DNA of 64,000 bases, taken from positions 496,001 to 560,000 of the forward strand of contig CAVQKH010000030.1 of NCBI GenBank assembly GCA_963712995.1. Reading direction: 5' to 3'. The number at the start of each line of letters is the position of its first letter. The stretch's first letter is position 1. Below, one piece after another: positions 52,468-62,768 of the stretch. The notes beneath the pieces are model-generated. The model was not told the DNA's origin, did not search any database, and saw only the letters and a program-made list of their open reading frames with translations. The stretch comes from GCA-003244245 sp963712995. GTDB lineage: Bacteria > Actinomycetota > Actinomycetes > Mycobacteriales > Pseudonocardiaceae. The translations under genes and the position numbers were made by a program.

Positions 52468-52758
52468 ATGACGAGGACAGCCATGACGCAGGTACGGATG
52501 ACGGCCTGGGTGCATGGTCGAGTGCAGGGCGTGGGGTTTCGGTGGTGGACCCGTTGCCGGGCACTCGAGCTTGGGCTGGCCGGTCATGCCGCCAATCTGG
52601 CTGATGGGCGGGTCGAGGTGGTCGCCGAGGGGCCACGGGCTGCCTGCGAGGAACTGCTCGCCGCGTTGCGCTCCGGGGCCACGCCCGGGCAGGTGAGGCA
52701 GGTCACCGACCGGTTCAGCGACGCCAAGGGCGACGTCACCGGCTTCGTCGAGCGCTGA
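52468..52758 (+). CDS. acyP: Acylphosphatase
   Basis: Hydrolyses acyl phosphates. About 96 residues: TAWVHGRVQGVGFRWWTRCR holds the catalytic Arg, and HAANLADGRVEVVAEGP holds the catalytic Asn. ATG 52468 has GAGAGGA upstream; ATG 52483 is the alternative. It directly precedes smc, as in other actinobacteria. Confidence 0.92.
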   Translation: MTRTAMTQVRMTAWVHGRVQGVGFRWWTRCRALELGLAGHAANLADGRVEVVAEGPRAACEELLAALRSGATPGQVRQVTDRFSDAKGDVTGFVER

Positions 52759-52863
52759 GCCGATTGCGCGGCAGGACGTTTCCCGAGGTTCAGCACTTGC
52801 GGCAGGCCTGGGTACCCTGCACGGGCATGCAGTAGGGGAGCAGCAGGGAGGGTTCGGCGCACC

Positions 52864-55800
52864 GTGCATCTGAAGAGCCTGACGTTGAAGGGCTTCAAGT
52901 CCTTCGCTTCGGCTACGACGCTGCGCTTCGAGCCGGGCATCACCTGCGTCGTGGGTCCCAACGGGTCGGGCAAGTCCAACGTGGTGGATGCGCTGTCCTG
53001 GGTGATGGGGGAGCAGGGCGCCAAGGCGTTGCGCGGCGGCAAGATGGAGGACGTCATCTTCGCCGGCACCGCGGGCCGCCCCCCGCTGGGCCGCGCCGAA
53101 GTCACCTTGACCATCGACAACACCGACGGCGCGCTGCCCATCGACTACACCGAGGTGTCGGTCACCCGTCGGATGTTCCGGGACGGGGCCAGCGAGTACG
53201 AGATCAACGGCACCAGCTGCCGGCTCCTGGATGTCCAGGAGCTGCTGTCCGACTCCGGCATCGGGCGCGAGATGCACGTCATCGTCGGGCAGGGCAAGCT
53301 CGACTCGATCCTGCAGTCCAAACCCGAGGAGCGCCGCGCGTTCATCGAGGAAGCCGCCGGCGTCCTCAAGCACCGCAAGCGCAAGGAGAAGGCGCTACGC
53401 AAGCTGGACGCGATGCAGGCCAACCTGACTCGGCTGGCCGATCTCACCGCCGAGCTACGCCGCCAGCTCAAGCCGCTGGGTAAGCAGGCCGAGATCGCCC
53501 GGCGCGCGCAGGCCGTGCAGGCTGATCTGCGCGATGCCCGGCTGCGGCTGCACGCCGATGACCTGGTGACGCTGCGGGCGACGGTCGCCAAGGACGAGGC
53601 CGACGAGGCGGCCGCCAGAGCTCGCCGGGATGAGGTGGACAGCGCGCTGGAGGGGGCCCGCGCCGAGCAGTCCGGGTTGGAGCAGCAGTTGGCCGCCTCC
53701 GCGCCACGCCTGAGCGCGACCCAGGACACCTGGTACCAGCTCTCCGCGTTGGCCGAGCGGTTGCGTGGCACGGTGCAACTGGCCGCTCAGCGAGCCCGCC
53801 ACCTCTCCGCGCCCACCGAGGTGCATCGCCCTGGCCGGGATCCCGACGAGCTGGAGCGCGAGGCTGACGCCGCGCAGTCCAACGAGGCCGAGCTGCACGC
53901 GGTGGCGGAGGAGGCCAGGGCGGTGCTGGCCGCCGCGGTGGACCGGCGGGCCGAGCTGGAGCAGGCGCTCGCCGACGCCGAGCGCGCCCACCTGGCCGCG
54001 GTCCGCGCCGTCGCCGACCGGCGGGAGGGGCTGGCCCGGCTCACCGGCCAGGTCGAGGCGCTGCGGTCCTCCTCCGGTGCCACCGCGGAGGAGATCGAGC
54101 GACTGTCCAGCGCGCTGGCGCAGGCCTGGGAGCGTGCGGAGCTCGCGCAGCACGAGTTCGACGAGCTGCAACACCAGCTCGAGGCCCTGCATGCCGGCGA
54201 GGTGGGCCTCAACGAGCGGCACGAGGCGGCGCTGAGCGCGCATGCCGCAGCCGCGGCGCGCAGCGCGCAGCTCACCGCGGCGCACCGGGAAGTCCGAGCA
54301 GCAGCGGGCCTCCTGGCGGGCCAGGGTGGAAGCGCTCTCGCTCGGGCTGGCCCGCAAGGACGGCACGCAGGTGCTGCTGGCCGCCGAGATTCCCGGTGTG
54401 ACCGGGCTGCTCGCCGCGCAGCTCGCCGTGGATGCGGGCGCCCAAGCCGCGGTGGCGGCTGCTCTGGGTGCCGCGGCGGACGCGCTGGCGGTTTCGGATG
54501 TGGACGTGGCCGCGGCGGCGTTGTCCCTGCTGCGGGAGCAGGACGCGGGTCGCGCCGGCCTGCTCGTGGGGGGTGCCCCGGCCACGATGGACCGGTCGAC
54601 CTGGCCGGAACTGCCGGCCGGTGTGCGGTGGGCGGTGGATCTGGTCCGTGCGCCGGAGCCGCTGCGTCCCGCGGTGCATCGGTTGCTGGAGCGCGTCGCG
54701 GTCGTCGCCGACCTGACGGCCGCCCAGGCGCTGGTGGACGCGCTGCCGACCGTGCGCGCGGTGACGGTCGATGGCGATGTGCTCGGCGGTGACTGGGCGC
54801 ATGGTGGATCAGGCCGCAGCCAGAGCGTCATCGAGGTGCAGGCCGCCGTCGACGACGGGCGGACCCGGCTGGCGGAGTCGGAGATGCGTATCGAAGGGCT
54901 GGCCGCCGAGCTCGACGGGGCCGGCGCCGAGGAAGCCGACCGCGCCGAGCAGCGCGACAACACCCTGGCTGCGCTGCACGAGTCGGACGCGCAACTGGCG
55001 GCGGTGGCCGAGCAACTCGCCCGGCTCGGTCAGGCGGCCCGTTCGGCGACTGGGGAAGCCGAGCGACTGCGCCGCCAGCGCGACGAGATGGAGCAGCGCC
55101 GCGCCGGCGCGCTGAGGCGCCTGGCCGAGCTGGAGGAGCGGTTGCGGCTGGCCCAGGATGAGCCCGCGGACTCCGAGCTGGACACATCCGAACGCGACGA
55201 GGCTGTTGCGGCGCTGGAAACCGCGCGCCACGAGGAGGTCGAGGCCCGGCTCGCGTTGCGCACCGCCGAGGAGCGCGTTCAGGCGGTGGCCGGCCGGGCG
55301 GAGAGCTTGCGTCGCAGCGCTGCGGCCGAACGGGTGGCCCGCCAGCGGGCTGCGGCCGCGGCGGCGGCCCGCCAGCGAGGCGCCGCGGTGGCGGGCGAGG
55401 TCGCGCGGGCGGGTGAACTTGCGCTGGAGCGAATCGGGTTGTCGCTGCAACGCGCTGCGGCCGAGCGGGACGCAGTGGTGCTGGAGCGCGAGCAGCACGA
55501 GCAGGACCTCGCCCAGGTCCGGACCCTGGTTCGCGAGTTCACCGGCGAACTGGACAAGCTCACCGACACGGTGCATCGCGACGAGCTGCTGCGCGCCCAG
55601 CAGCGGCTGCGCATCGAGCAGCTCGAAACCAAGATCTCCGAGGACTTCGGTATCGGCCTGGATGACCTCATCACCGAGTACGGGCCCGACGTGGCGGTGC
55701 CGCCGCCCGCGGCTGAGGTGGCCGAGTACGAACTGGCGGCGCAGCGCGGTGAGCTGGTCAGTGCCCCGCAGCCGGCGCCTTACGACCGGGCGGTGCAAAC

Positions 55801-56458
55801 CCGCCGCGCCCAGCGAGCCGAGCGCGATCTGGCCCTGCTCGGCAAGGTCAACCCGCTGGCGTTGGAGGAGTTCGCAGCATTGGAGGAGCGCTACAAGTTC
55901 CTGTCCACCCAGCTGGAGGACCTCAAGGCCACCCGGCGAGACCTGCTCACCGTCATCGCCGAGGTCGACGAGAAGATCCTCGAAGTCTTCACCGAGGCGT
56001 TCCATGACGTGGCGCGCGAGTTCGAGATCGTTTTCGCCGCGCTGTTCCCCGGAGGGGAGGGGCGTTTGCTGCTCACCGAGCCCGACGACATGCTCACCAC
56101 CGGCATCGAGGTCGAGGCCCGCCCGCCCGGTAAGAAGGTCAAACGTCTCTCACTGCTCTCCGGTGGGGAGAAATCGCTCACCGCGGTGGCCATGCTGGTG
56201 GCCATCTTCCGGGCCCGGCCCTCGCCGTTCTACGTGCTCGATGAGGTAGAGGCGGCGCTGGATGAGACCAATCTGAACCGCCTGATCGCGCTGTTCGAGC
56301 TGCTGCGAGACCGTTCCCAACTGATCGTGATCACCCATCAGAAGGCGACGATGGAGGTCGCCGACGCGCTGTACGGGGTGAGCATGCGCGGCGACGGCAT
56401 CACCACGGTGATCTCCCAGCGGCTGCGCGGCGCCGCAGGTTCGGCCGGAGCCGCCTGA
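52864..56458 (+). CDS. smc: Chromosome segregation protein SMC, one frameshift as read
   Basis: N-terminal ATPase head: VHLKSLTLKGFKSFASATTL, VVGPNGSGKSNVVDALSWVM (Walker A) and SDSGIGREMHVIVGQGKLDS. Then coiled coil, the hinge (about 54380-54790: GLLAAQLAVDAGAQAAVAAA, VRAVTVDGDVLGGD), a second coiled coil and the C-terminal head with LSLLSGGEKSLTAVAMLVAI (signature) and YVLDEVEAALDETN (Walker B). A base is missing near 54288, just before the hinge (CGGGAAGTCCGAG), shifting from one frame (52864-54290) to another (54290-56458). With one base restored the protein is about 1198 residues, the normal size. A sequence error is the simplest explanation. Confidence 0.88.
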
Positions 56459-56562
56459 CCCAGGGCGGCGAAATGTCCTCGCGTGTGCCCGCCTGGTCGA
56501 TGTGCGCCCGGGATGGCTGACCGGCGCTGCCCGACTGCGGGGTTGGATGCCAGGATGGACTG

Positions 56563-58230
56563 GTGTGGACCGTGATCTGGATCTCCATCGCTGCCGCGGT
56601 GGTGTTGCTGGTTGCGCTGGCTGTGGGCCTGTTGCTGGCCCGCCGTCGGCGGATCAGCATCGTTGAGAAGCCCGACCAGCAGGTCGAGGCGCCCCAGACG
56701 CCGCGCCGTTATCAAGCCGGCGGCTCGATCAGCTTCTCCTCCGGCGGAGGTGGTCCGCCGGAGGCGCCCCAGACCCCGGCCCCGCCCCAGACCCCGGCCC
56801 CGCCCCAGGCGTCCGCCTCGGCCCCACCGAAGCCGCCGGCTCCATCCGCCTCACCGAAGCCCCCGGCGCCGGCTCGGCCTGCGCCGGCCCGGCCGCAGAC
56901 TTCGGCTCCGCCGGCCCGGCCGCAGGCTTCGGCTCCGCCGAAGTCGCCCGCGAAAGCGCCACCTGCGAAGCCGAGGCCCAAGCCGAGATCGAAGCCGAAG
57001 CCGTCAGCGCCGCCTGCTGACCTGGCCCCGCCCCCGAGCACCGAGCCTGCGGCACCAGCCCCAGAGCAACCCATCGAAGCACCGCCGACCACGCCGGCAC
57101 CCTCGGAACCGGCTGTGGAGCCTGCCCCCGCGCAGGCAGCTCCGGCGCAACCGGCGCCCGTCGAACCGGCTGTGGAACCTGCTCCCGCCGAGGCAGCTCC
57201 GGCGCAACCGGTACTTGAGGAACCGGCGCTCGCGGAACCCGCTCCGGCAGAACCTGAGCTCGTGGAACCGGCAGCCACCCTGGTCGAGCCGATCGACTCA
57301 CCTGAGGGTCGGTTGGTCCGGTTGCGCGGCCGGCTGGCGCGGTCCCGCTCGGCCTTCGGGCAGAGCCTGCTGGGCCTGCTGGGAGCGGGTGATCTGGACG
57401 AGGACTCGTGGACCGACGTGGAGGACACCCTGCTGCTCGCCGATCTGGGCGCGGCCACCACAACGGAGATCGTGGAGGCGCTGCGTGCCGAGCTCGCCCA
57501 GCGCGGAGTGCGGACCACCGAGCAGGCCCGTGCGGCGCTGCGCGACGTGCTGATCGAGGCGTTGCGCCCGGAGCTGGACCGCGCGGTGCGCGCGTTGCCG
57601 CACTATGGCGCCGACGGGGTGAGAGTTCCCGGTGTGGTGCTGATAGCCGGGGTGAATGGCACCGGCAAGACGACCACGACCGGCAAGCTGGCCCGGGTGC
57701 TGGTGGCAGGCGGCCGGCGGGTGCTGCTCGGCGCGGCCGACACCTTCCGGGCCGCCGCTGTCGACCAGCTGGCCACCTGGGGTGAGCGGGCCGGTGCGGA
57801 GGTCGTGCGCGGGGCCGAGGGCGCCGACCCGGCGAGTGTGGCCTTCGAGGCGGTCAAGAGGGGCAGCGCCGACGGAGTGGACACGGTACTGATCGACACC
57901 GCTGGCCGGCTGCATACCAAGACGGGTCTGATGGACGAGCTCGGCAAGGTCAAACGGGTGGTCTCCAAGCAGACCGAGGTGGACGAGGTGCTGCTGGTGC
58001 TCGACGCCACCACCGGCCAGAACGGGATGATGCAGGCGAGGGTGTTCCGCGAGGTCGTCGACGTCACCGGGATCGTGCTGACCAAGCTGGACGGTACGGC
58101 CAAGGGTGGCATCGTCTTCCACGTGCAGCGCGAGCTTGGCGTGCCGGTTAAGCTGGTCGGGCTCGGCGAGGGGGTCGACGATCTTGCGCCGTTCGAGCCG
58201 GCCGCCTTCGTGGATGCGCTGCTGGACTGA
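56563..58230 (+). CDS. ftsY: Signal recognition particle receptor FtsY
   Basis: 555 residues. One N-terminal membrane helix (about 3-27, VIWISIAAAVVLLVALAVGL), then about 200 residues rich in Pro, Ala and Glu with PAPAQAAPAQPAPVEP-type repeats, then the NG GTPase: GVNGTGKTTTTGKLARVL (G1), DTFRAAAVDQL, LIDTAGRLHTKTGLMDELGK, and TKLDGTAKGG. It targets ribosomes carrying membrane proteins to SecYEG together with Ffh. GTG 56563 is the start. Confidence 0.95.
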   Translation: MWTVIWISIAAAVVLLVALAVGLLLARRRRISIVEKPDQQVEAPQTPRRYQAGGSISFSSGGGGPPEAPQTPAPPQTPAPPQASASAPPKPPAPSASPKPPAPARPAPARPQTSAPPARPQASAPPKSPAKAPPAKPRPKPRSKPKPSAPPADLAPPPSTEPAAPAPEQPIEAPPTTPAPSEPAVEPAPAQAAPAQPAPVEPAVEPAPAEAAPAQPVLEEPALAEPAPAEPELVEPAATLVEPIDSPEGRLVRLRGRLARSRSAFGQSLLGLLGAGDLDEDSWTDVEDTLLLADLGAATTTEIVEALRAELAQRGVRTTEQARAALRDVLIEALRPELDRAVRALPHYGADGVRVPGVVLIAGVNGTGKTTTTGKLARVLVAGGRRVLLGAADTFRAAAVDQLATWGERAGAEVVRGAEGADPASVAFEAVKRGSADGVDTVLIDTAGRLHTKTGLMDELGKVKRVVSKQTEVDEVLLVLDATTGQNGMMQARVFREVVDVTGIVLTKLDGTAKGGIVFHVQRELGVPVKLVGLGEGVDDLAPFEPAAFVDALLD

Positions 58231-58245
58231 TTTCTGACACGCGGT

Positions 58246-58288
58246 AACGACGAGCGAACTCCCAGCAAATTGGTAACCCGGATGTAAC
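58246..58288 (+). promoter_or_regulatory. Two GlnR-type boxes upstream of amtB
   Basis: Two copies of the AC-N9-AC pattern: GTAACGACGAGCGAAC (AC at 58247-58248 and 58258-58259) and GTAACCCGGATGTAAC (AC at 58276-58277 and 58287-58288). They lie 125-170 bp before the amtB start. GlnR is the actinobacterial nitrogen regulator and amtB-glnB-glnD is its classic target. Confidence 0.65.
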
Positions 58289-58412
58289 AGTGGGGATCCC
58301 ACAGTTAATGTGGCGGAAACATTCTGTGCCTCCGGTCGAAACACCTGTTACTCACTCTTTTCACACACGCCACCCGATCGTGGCGCAAAGTTCGACACAG
58401 AGGAGTGAACCT

Positions 58413-59786
58413 GTGCCTGACACTGGTGACACTGCCTGGATGCTCGCCAGCTCGGCCCTGGTGCTGCTGATGACTCCAGGCCTGGCGTTCTTCTATGGCG
58501 GCATGGTCCGCTCGAAGGGCGTCCTCAATATGATAATGATGAGTATGTCCGCGATGGGAGTCGTGGGCGTTCTCTGGGTGCTCTACGGTTATTCAGAGGC
58601 ATTCGGCAATGACATCGGCTTTGGTTTGCTCGGCAACCCGGCGGAGCATTGGGGGCTGAACGGTCTGTTCCACGGGCCTTATACGGCCAGCGGGACTACT
58701 CCGGCTGATGTCCCGCTGGTGGGGACCGTCCCGGCGACGGTGTTCGTCGCGTTCCAAGCAATGTTCGCGATCATCACGGTGGCGCTGGTGTCGGGTGCCG
58801 CGGCCGACCGGCTGCGGTTCGGGCCCTGGCTGGCGTTCGCTGCACTGTGGGCGACAGTCGTGTACTTCCCGGTCGCGCACTGGGTGTTCGCCTTCGACGG
58901 TTTCAGCGCTGAGACCGGTGGCTGGATCGCCAACCGCCTCAAGGCGATCGACTTCGCCGGTGGGACGGCAGTGCACATCAACGCTGGAGCCGCCGCCCTG
59001 GCGCTGTGCCTGGTTCTCGGCAGGCGTCGCGGCTGGCCGCGCGAGGCGATGCGCCCGCACAACCTGCCGTTGGTGATGCTCGGTGCCGGCCTGCTGTGGT
59101 TCGGATGGTTCGGCTTCAACGCCGGCTCGGCCGTGGCGGCCAATGGCGTCGCGGGTATCACCTTCATCAACACCACGGTGGCGACCTGCGCGGCCATGCT
59201 GGCCTGGTTGCTGGTCGAGCGGGTCCGGGACGGTCGGCCCACCAGCCTCGGTGGCGCCTCCGGTGTGGTGGCCGGCCTGGTCGCCATCACCCCGTCGTGC
59301 TCCGCGGTCTCTCCGATTGGTGCGATCGCGGTGGGAGCGATCGCCGGCGCGTTGTGTGCGCTCGCGGTCAGTATCAAGTTCCGGTTCGGCTTCGACGACT
59401 CGCTCGATGTGGTCGGCGTCCACCTCATCGGTGGTCTGACCGGCACGCTGCTGGTCGGTTTCCTCGCCACGGCGGCGGCACCGGCCGGGGTGGACGGCCT
59501 GTTCTACGGCGGTGGCGCCGACCAGTTGTGGCGCCAGGCCGTGGCCGCAGCTGTTGTGATGATCTACTCTTTCGTCGGAGCGCTGATCATCGCGATGGTG
59601 TTGAAATACACCATCGGGCTGCGGGCGGACCGCGAGGCTGAGCAGGCCGGTATCGACGAGACCGAGCACGCCGAGGCTGGGTACGAGCTCAGCTCGATCT
59701 TCACCGGGAGCGGATCGTCGAACAGCAGGCCCGGCCAGGAGCTGCCTTCGGGCAAGATCTCGGCCTCGACCGGTCAGGAAGGGTGA
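58413..59786 (+). CDS. amtB: Ammonium transporter Amt
   Basis: 457 residues with eleven hydrophobic segments. DTAWMLASSALVLLMTPGLA, FYGGMVRSKGVLNMIMMSM, and pore-lining His in GGTAVHINAGAAALALCLVL and VVGVHLIGGLTGTLLVGFL. The cytoplasmic tail carries acidic and Ser-rich residues. GTG 58413 has GAGGAG 8-13 bases upstream; a longer frame exists but lacks support. It is followed after six bases by glnB, its PII regulator. Confidence 0.95.
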   Translation: MPDTGDTAWMLASSALVLLMTPGLAFFYGGMVRSKGVLNMIMMSMSAMGVVGVLWVLYGYSEAFGNDIGFGLLGNPAEHWGLNGLFHGPYTASGTTPADVPLVGTVPATVFVAFQAMFAIITVALVSGAAADRLRFGPWLAFAALWATVVYFPVAHWVFAFDGFSAETGGWIANRLKAIDFAGGTAVHINAGAAALALCLVLGRRRGWPREAMRPHNLPLVMLGAGLLWFGWFGFNAGSAVAANGVAGITFINTTVATCAAMLAWLLVERVRDGRPTSLGGASGVVAGLVAITPSCSAVSPIGAIAVGAIAGALCALAVSIKFRFGFDDSLDVVGVHLIGGLTGTLLVGFLATAAAPAGVDGLFYGGGADQLWRQAVAAAVVMIYSFVGALIIAMVLKYTIGLRADREAEQAGIDETEHAEAGYELSSIFTGSGSSNSRPGQELPSGKISASTGQEG

Positions 59787-59792
59787 GTGGCG

Positions 59793-60131
59793 ATGAAGCT
59801 GGTGACCGCGATCGTCAAGCCGTTCACGCTGGAGGATGTCAAAGGCGCTCTGGAGCGCATCGGCGTGCTCGGCATGACGGTCAGCGAGGTACAGGGCTTC
59901 GGGCGGCAGAAGGGCCACACCGAGGTCTACCGTGGAGCTGAGTACTCGGTGGATTTCGTACCGAAGATCCGGGTCGAGGTCGTGGTGGACGAAGCACAGG
60001 TGGACAAGACCATCGACGCCCTGGTCGAGGCGGCCCGGACCGGGAAGATCGGGGACGGGAAGGTCTGGGTCACCTCGGTGGACACCGTGGTCCGGGTGCG
60101 CACCGGGGAGCGTGGTCTCGACGCGCTCTGA
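59793..60131 (+). CDS. glnB: Nitrogen regulatory protein PII
   Basis: 112 residues, exact PII length. MKLVTAIVKPFTLEDVKGAL, T-loop GHTEVYRGAEYSVDFVPKIR with Tyr51, the modified residue, and B- and C-loop segments GKIGDGKVWVTSVDTVVRVR. It senses ATP, ADP and 2-oxoglutarate and docks on Amt. ATG 59793 follows GGAAGGG; GTG 59787 would add two residues. Confidence 0.96.
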   Translation: MKLVTAIVKPFTLEDVKGALERIGVLGMTVSEVQGFGRQKGHTEVYRGAEYSVDFVPKIRVEVVVDEAQVDKTIDALVEAARTGKIGDGKVWVTSVDTVVRVRTGERGLDAL

Positions 60132-60151
60132 ACCCGCGCCAGGTGTGTGAC

Positions 60152-60190
60152 CTGCGTGGACACCGGTGCATGCCACCGGTGTCCACGCAG
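60152..60190. terminator. Perfect 17-bp hairpin between glnB and glnD
   Basis: CTGCGTGGACACCGGTG (60152-60168), loop CATGC, then the exact complement at 60174-60190. It stands 20 bp after the glnB stop and should end or thin the transcript before glnD, or protect the amtB-glnB message. Confidence 0.75.
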
Positions 60191-60276
60191 ACGGGCGCTG
60201 GAGCCCGCACGCCACACTCATTAAGGACGTCCCGCCCGGCGGTGGTGGGGCCGATGGCCGGATGGAAGGCGCAGCC

Positions 60277-62745
60277 ATGGCGCGCTCTGGTGCCCCACCC
60301 CAGGACGGGGACTCGGCTGCCTCAGCGGAGGACCTGGTCAGAGCCCGGGCCGCGCTGCTCGGCGGGAATGCCCGGCAGCGCCAGCTGACGGCGCCGGCGC
60401 TGCGATCAGCGTTGGCGGATCTCTACGAGCTGTGGCTCACCTCCCGCTGCACGGCGTTGGGTATCGGTGGCGGCACTGCGCTGGTCGCCGTCGGTGCCCT
60501 GGGTCGCCGCGAGGTGGTGCCGTATTCCGACCTGGACCTGGTGCTGTTGCACGACGGCAAGCGCGAGGTGGCTGAGCTCGCGGACTCATTGTGGTACCCG
60601 CTGTGGGATGCTCGCGTCGAGCTGGACCACAGCGTGCGCACCGTTGGGCAGGCGGTGCAGGTGGCGGCCACCGACCTGCGCGCCGCGCTGGGGCTGCTGG
60701 AGGCTCGGCTGATCGCCGGTGACCAGGCGCTGTTCACCGCGATGGACACCGCCGTGCGGCGGGCCTGGCGCAGTGGCATCCGCACCAGGTTGGACGAGCT
60801 CGCCGAGTCGGCCCAGCAGCGCTGGTCGCGCAGTGGTGACATCGCGCACCGGGTGGAACCGGACCTCAAGAACGGTCACGGCGGGTTGCGGGACGTGCAG
60901 CTGCTGGACGCGCTGTCCGCAGGCCAGCTCGTGGACCGCGCCGGCGCGGAGGTCCGCGAGGCCCGCGAGCTGTTGTTGGACGTGCGCACCGAGCTCCACC
61001 GGTTCGTCGGCCGTAGATGCGATGTGCTCCGCGCGCAGGAGGCCGACGAGGTGGCCGAGGTGTTGGCGCTGGGTGACCGGTTCGATCTGGCCAGGAGCGT
61101 GTCCGGGGCGGCTCGGACGGTGGTCTACGCGGTGGATGTGGGGTTGCGCGCCGCGCGCGCCGCACTGCCACCACGGGGACGAGTGCGGCTGAGCGGGCTG
61201 CGTGGTTTCGGGCGGGCGCCGCAGCGCCGTCCGCTGGACGAGGGCGTGGTCGAGCACGGCGGTCAGGTGGTGCTGGCGCGCGATGCCAACCCGGCGCGCG
61301 ATCCGGCGCTGGCGTTGCGGGTCGCGGCGACGGCGGCGCGAACCGGACTGCCGATCGCCACGGGCACCCTCACCATCCTTGCCGACACTGCTCCTGAGCT
61401 GCGCCGACCATGGCCGCGGCCGGCTCTGGAGGAGCTGCTGTCACTGCTGGGCGCGGGACCGCCGGCAGTGGATGTGATCGAGGCCATGGACCGCACCGGG
61501 CTGTGGGGGCGGCTGTTCCCGGAATGGGGTGCGGTGCGTGATCTGCCCCCGCGGGACCGTGTCCACGTGTGGACCGTGGACCGGCATCTGGTGGAGGCAG
61601 TGGCCCAGGCGGCTCGGCTGACCACGACGGTGTCCCGCCCGGATCTGCTGCTGCTCGGCGCGCTGCTGCACGACCTGGGCAAAGGCCGCGGCGGCAACCA
61701 TTCCGTGGTCGGTGCTGCGCTCGCCGAGCAGATCGGGCACCGGCTCGGCCTGTGGCCTTCCGACGTCGCAACCTTGCGCGCGATGGTGCGCCACCACCTG
61801 CTGCTGCCGCATACCGCGACGCGCCGAGATCTCCAGGACCCCAGCACCGCCGCGCGGGTGGTCGCCATCCTCGGCGGGGATCCCGTCCTGCTGGAGCTAC
61901 TGGTCGCCCTGGCCGAGGCCGACAGTCTCGCCACCGGTCCCGGCGTCTGGACCGAATGGCGCGCGGCACTGATCTCCGATCTCGCCGATCGCTGCCGCGC
62001 GGTGCTGTCCGGGCGGCCCCCGCCGACACCGGCGCCGCTCACCGAGGAACACCGTGCGCTGGTTCAGCGCTGCGTCGAGAACGGCTCGCTGCACGTGGCG
62101 GCGGACTCCGTCGCCGGGCGCCAGGAGACCACCATCGTCATGATCGTGACCCCTGGTCGGCCTGGGGTGCTCGCGCTGGCCGCCGGGGTGCTCGCACTGC
62201 ATTCCCTGCAGGTTCACTCCGCGGATCTGCGGATTGTCGAGCTCCCCGAAGGCTCCGCGGCGGTGGAGAGCTTCATCGTCTCACCGCGCTTCGGCCGCTT
62301 TCCTGACGTCGCGTTGCTCCGCCAGGATCTGGCGCGGGCGCTGGATGGCTCGCTGGCGCTGGCGGAGGCGTTGGCCGTCAAGGAGCGTGACTACGGCGAG
62401 ACGTCCGGATCCGCCACGGGGGCACCCGCGGTCGCAGCCCCCGAGGCCGGGACCAAGGTGCTGTGGTTCGACGACGAGGCCTCCGGCGCGGTGGTCCTCG
62501 AGCTGCGGACCACCGACCGGATCGGGTTGCTGCATCGAGTCGCCGCGGCGTTGGAGGGCAACGCGGTCGTCGTGCGCTGGGCTCGGATCGCGACGTTGGG
62601 AAACTCGGTGGTGGACTCGTTCTGCCTGACCGCCTCCGGTGCCGACGGTGTTCCCGGTGCTCAGGAGGGTCTCGACGGCCATGCTGTGTTGCCGCCCGAG
62701 GTACGCGAGCGGGTCGAGCGTGCGGTGCTGAAATCGGTCCGCTGA
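60277..62745 (+). CDS. glnD: PII uridylyl/adenylyltransferase and -removing enzyme GlnD
   Basis: 822 residues. Nucleotidyltransferase motif ALVAVGALGRREVVPYSDLD (G-R-R-E...D-L-D), PII-binding region DLKNGHGGLRDVQLLDAL, HD domain LLLLGALLHDLGKGRGGNHS, and two C-terminal ACT domains (TIVMIVTPGRPGVLALAAGV and LELRTTDRIGLLHRVAAALE). In actinobacteria it modifies PII Tyr51 by adenylylation. ATG 60277 has GGAAGG 7 bases upstream; ATG 60262 is an alternative, and the open frame extends to 60166 inside the hairpin. Confidence 0.94.
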   Translation: MARSGAPPQDGDSAASAEDLVRARAALLGGNARQRQLTAPALRSALADLYELWLTSRCTALGIGGGTALVAVGALGRREVVPYSDLDLVLLHDGKREVAELADSLWYPLWDARVELDHSVRTVGQAVQVAATDLRAALGLLEARLIAGDQALFTAMDTAVRRAWRSGIRTRLDELAESAQQRWSRSGDIAHRVEPDLKNGHGGLRDVQLLDALSAGQLVDRAGAEVREARELLLDVRTELHRFVGRRCDVLRAQEADEVAEVLALGDRFDLARSVSGAARTVVYAVDVGLRAARAALPPRGRVRLSGLRGFGRAPQRRPLDEGVVEHGGQVVLARDANPARDPALALRVAATAARTGLPIATGTLTILADTAPELRRPWPRPALEELLSLLGAGPPAVDVIEAMDRTGLWGRLFPEWGAVRDLPPRDRVHVWTVDRHLVEAVAQAARLTTTVSRPDLLLLGALLHDLGKGRGGNHSVVGAALAEQIGHRLGLWPSDVATLRAMVRHHLLLPHTATRRDLQDPSTAARVVAILGGDPVLLELLVALAEADSLATGPGVWTEWRAALISDLADRCRAVLSGRPPPTPAPLTEEHRALVQRCVENGSLHVAADSVAGRQETTIVMIVTPGRPGVLALAAGVLALHSLQVHSADLRIVELPEGSAAVESFIVSPRFGRFPDVALLRQDLARALDGSLALAEALAVKERDYGETSGSATGAPAVAAPEAGTKVLWFDDEASGAVVLELRTTDRIGLLHRVAAALEGNAVVVRWARIATLGNSVVDSFCLTASGADGVPGAQEGLDGHAVLPPEVRERVERAVLKSVR

Positions 62746-62768
62746 GCGCGGGACTACCATCCGGCCGC

